Source of the DNA: Dechloromonas sp.
GTDB lineage: Bacteria; Pseudomonadota; Gammaproteobacteria; Burkholderiales; Rhodocyclaceae
Direction: 5' to 3'
Length of the DNA stretch: 8,481 nucleotides
Assembly: GCA_013693915.1 (NCBI GenBank)
Contig: CP059264.1
Span: 3,921,588 to 3,930,068 of the forward strand
The position numbers and the translations under genes are program-made. The notes below the pieces were generated by a model. That model saw only the letters and a program-made list of their open reading frames with translations, did not search any database and had not been told where the DNA came from. Shown one piece after another: positions 6,927 to 8,481 of the stretch (the stretch's first letter is position 1; each line of letters starts with the position of its first letter).

Positions 6927-8393
6927 TTACCGGGGCAGTGTCGAGCTCCCCATCAGGAAAGCATCGACTTCGCGGGCAGCCTGGCGCCCTTCGCGGATGG
7001 CCCAGACGACCAGTGACTGGCCACGACGGACGTCGCCGGCCGCGAAGACCTTGGCGACACTGGTCGCGTAGCAACCTTCGCCATCGGTCGTCGCCCTGGC
7101 ATTGCCGCGTTCGTCCTTCGCGACACCGAAGGCTTCGAGAAGCGTCCCGACCGGGTTGGTGAAGCCCATCGCCAGGAAAGCGTTGTCGCAAGGCAGATCG
7201 AACTCCGAACCTGCGACTTCGCTCATTCGCCCATCTTTCCATTCGACGCGCACCGCCTGCAGCGCCTTGACATTGCCCTTGCCATCATCGATGAACCGCT
7301 TGGTGGCCACGGCGAAATCGCGGGCGCACCCCTCGTCGTGCGACGACGAAGTGCGCAGCTTGTACGGCCAGTAAGGCCAGGTCAGCGCGACATTCTCGTG
7401 CGCGGGCGGCATCGGCATCACTTCGAACTGCGTCACCGAGGCGGCGCCGTGGCGGTTGGAAGTGCCGACGCAATCGGAGCCGGTGTCGCCGCCGCCGATG
7501 ACGATGACGTGCTTGCCCTTGACGTTGATCGGATTGGCCTTGCCCTGCTGGATCTCCTTGTTCTGCGGGATCAGGAATTCCAGCGCGGCGTAGATGCCCT
7601 TCAGTTCGCGCCCGGGGACCGGCAAGTCGCGCGGCACTTCCGAACCGGCGGCAAGGAGCACCGCGTCGAAATCCTTATTGAGTTGGTCCGCCGAAACGTA
7701 CTCGCCGGCGTCGTTGATGATGCAGGCCGGCACGTCCCTGCTGCCGACGATGACCCTGGTGCGAAACCTGACGCCTTCCGCTTCTATCTGGGCGACGCGA
7801 CGGTCGACCACTGACTTGTTGAGCTTGAAGTCGGGGATGCCGTAGGCCAGCAGGCCGCCGATGCGGTCGTTCTTCTCGAAGACCGTTACCTCATGGCCGG
7901 CACGCGCCAGTTGCTGGGCGGCCGCCAGCCCGGCGGGGCCGGAGCCGACGATGGCGACCTTCTTGCCGGTCCGGGTCTTCGCCGGCTGCGGCACGACCCA
8001 GCCCATCTCCCAGCCCTTGTCGATGATGAAGTGCTCAATCGACTTGATGCCCACCGGCGCGGCATTGATGCCGAGCGTGCAGGCAGCCTCGCAGGGCGCC
8101 GGGCAAATGCGGCCGGTGAAGTCGGGGAAATTGTTGGTCGAATGCAGGACGTCCAGCGCCTGCTTCCAGTTGCCGCGGTAAACCAGGTCGTTCCAGTCGG
8201 GAATGATGTTGTTCACCGGACAGCCGTTGGTGCAGAATGGAATTCCGCAGTCCATGCAGCGGGCGCCCTGCGTCCTCGCGTCGTCGTCGTTCAGGGTGTG
8301 CACGAATTCCTTGTAGTGCTTGAGCCGGCGTTCGACCGGCTCGTACGCTTCGGACAGGCGTTCGAACTCCATGAATCCAGTCGGCTTACCCAT
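6927..8393 (-). CDS. gltD: Glutamate synthase (NADPH) small subunit
   Basis: GltD is the electron-input subunit of glutamate synthase (GOGAT): it takes electrons from NADPH through FAD and passes them via iron-sulfur clusters to GltB, which makes two glutamates from glutamine and 2-oxoglutarate in the cytoplasm. The 488 residues are of normal length. Cluster-binding cysteines are seen at 46, 49, 54 and 58 ([13 protein letters not shown]) and 97, 101 and 105 (CPAPCEAAC). The FAD dinucleotide fold is GSGPAG (150-155), the NADPH fold is GGGDTG (300-305), and the C-terminal flavin motif is [16 protein letters not shown]. The start ATG at 8393 overlaps the gltB stop as TAATG, and AGGGAGG inside the gltB end lies seven bases upstream, so the two are probably translationally coupled. 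glmU follows after 71 bp. No unusual residues were noticed. Confidence 0.97.
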   Translation of the reverse strand: MGKPTGFMEFERLSEAYEPVERRLKHYKEFVHTLNDDDARTQGARCMDCGIPFCTNGCPVNNIIPDWNDLVYRGNWKQALDVLHSTNNFPDFTGRICPAPCEAACTLGINAAPVGIKSIEHFIIDKGWEMGWVVPQPAKTRTGKKVAIVGSGPAGLAAAQQLARAGHEVTVFEKNDRIGGLLAYGIPDFKLNKSVVDRRVAQIEAEGVRFRTRVIVGSRDVPACIINDAGEYVSADQLNKDFDAVLLAAGSEVPRDLPVPGRELKGIYAALEFLIPQNKEIQQGKANPINVKGKHVIVIGGGDTGSDCVGTSNRHGAASVTQFEVMPMPPAHENVALTWPYWPYKLRTSSSHDEGCARDFAVATKRFIDDGKGNVKALQAVRVEWKDGRMSEVAGSEFDLPCDNAFLAMGFTNPVGTLLEAFGVAKDERGNARATTDGEGCYATSVAKVFAAGDVRRGQSLVVWAIREGRQAAREVDAFLMGSSTLPR

Positions 8394-8481
8394 TATGCAG
8401 CCTCCCTCTCGCCGGCGGCAGCCATCTCGGCAAGCGCGCGCTTGTATTCATGCGGATAGACCTTGACGAACTTCTCGCGGT
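8393..8481 (-). CDS. gltB: Glutamate synthase (NADPH) large subunit, C-terminal end only
   Basis: Only the last 28 codons and the stop are in the window; the gene continues beyond the right edge. The visible tail, [20 protein letters not shown] followed by AAGEREAA, resembles the end of proteobacterial GltB (the VxPxxYKRAL pattern). Its TAA stop shares a base with the ATG of gltD, the usual gltB-gltD order. The call rests on this tail together with the neighbour; the tail alone would be thin evidence. Confidence 0.85.
   Translation of the reverse strand, partial: REKFVKVYPHEYKRALAEMAAAGEREAA

Noticed and set aside
6856..7242. N-terminal extension of glmU by 129 codons
   Set aside because: The extension lies mostly inside gltD, is Arg-rich, and GlmU proteins begin at the [14 protein letters not shown] start with a good Shine-Dalgarno sequence.
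7338..8459. Plus-strand open frames opposite gltD and gltB
   Set aside because: They are mirror frames of gltD, whose cysteine and nucleotide-binding motifs are complete.

Overview
The window reads as an ordinary stretch of a high-GC proteobacterial chromosome, most likely a betaproteobacterium. I base this on the style of the GltD, GlmU and IcmF proteins and their strong G/C third-position bias; a Rhodocyclales-like host is a guess from memory. There are no transposases, integrases, phage genes, tRNAs, rRNAs or CRISPR repeats. All genes but two lie on the minus strand.

From right to left along the minus strand: the last codons of gltB (8393-8481) overlap by one base the complete gltD (6927-8393). 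These are the large and small subunits of NADPH-dependent glutamate synthase. Then come glmU (5482-6855), the bifunctional enzyme that makes UDP-GlcNAc, and a gene for an EF-G-like GTPase (3361-5412) that is not canonical EF-G. A perfect 13-bp hairpin (3314-3343) just past that gene acts on both strands as a terminator.

Between the hairpin and the next gene lies a small plus-strand gene (3038-3345). It has a strong Shine-Dalgarno sequence but appears broken by one, perhaps two, single-base frameshifts. To its left, a plus-strand AraC-family regulator (1861-2928) is divergent from the 5' half of icmF (1-1719, minus), which encodes a coenzyme-B12 acyl-CoA mutase fused to its own G-protein chaperone. 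Their 141-bp shared region holds a candidate icmF promoter and, about 65 bp upstream of its predicted start, an inverted repeat with half-sites two helical turns apart. The simplest reading is that the regulator controls icmF and itself, so that short branched-chain acyl-CoA conversion responds to some metabolite.

gltBD supplies glutamate, which through glutamine feeds glucosamine-phosphate and so GlmU, so the gltBD-glmU neighbourhood makes metabolic sense. I see no clearly new multi-gene system here. The points most worth a second look are the frameshifted small gene, the icmF/AraC operator candidate, the altered GTPase motifs of the EF-G-like protein and the strand-specific hairpin before glmU.
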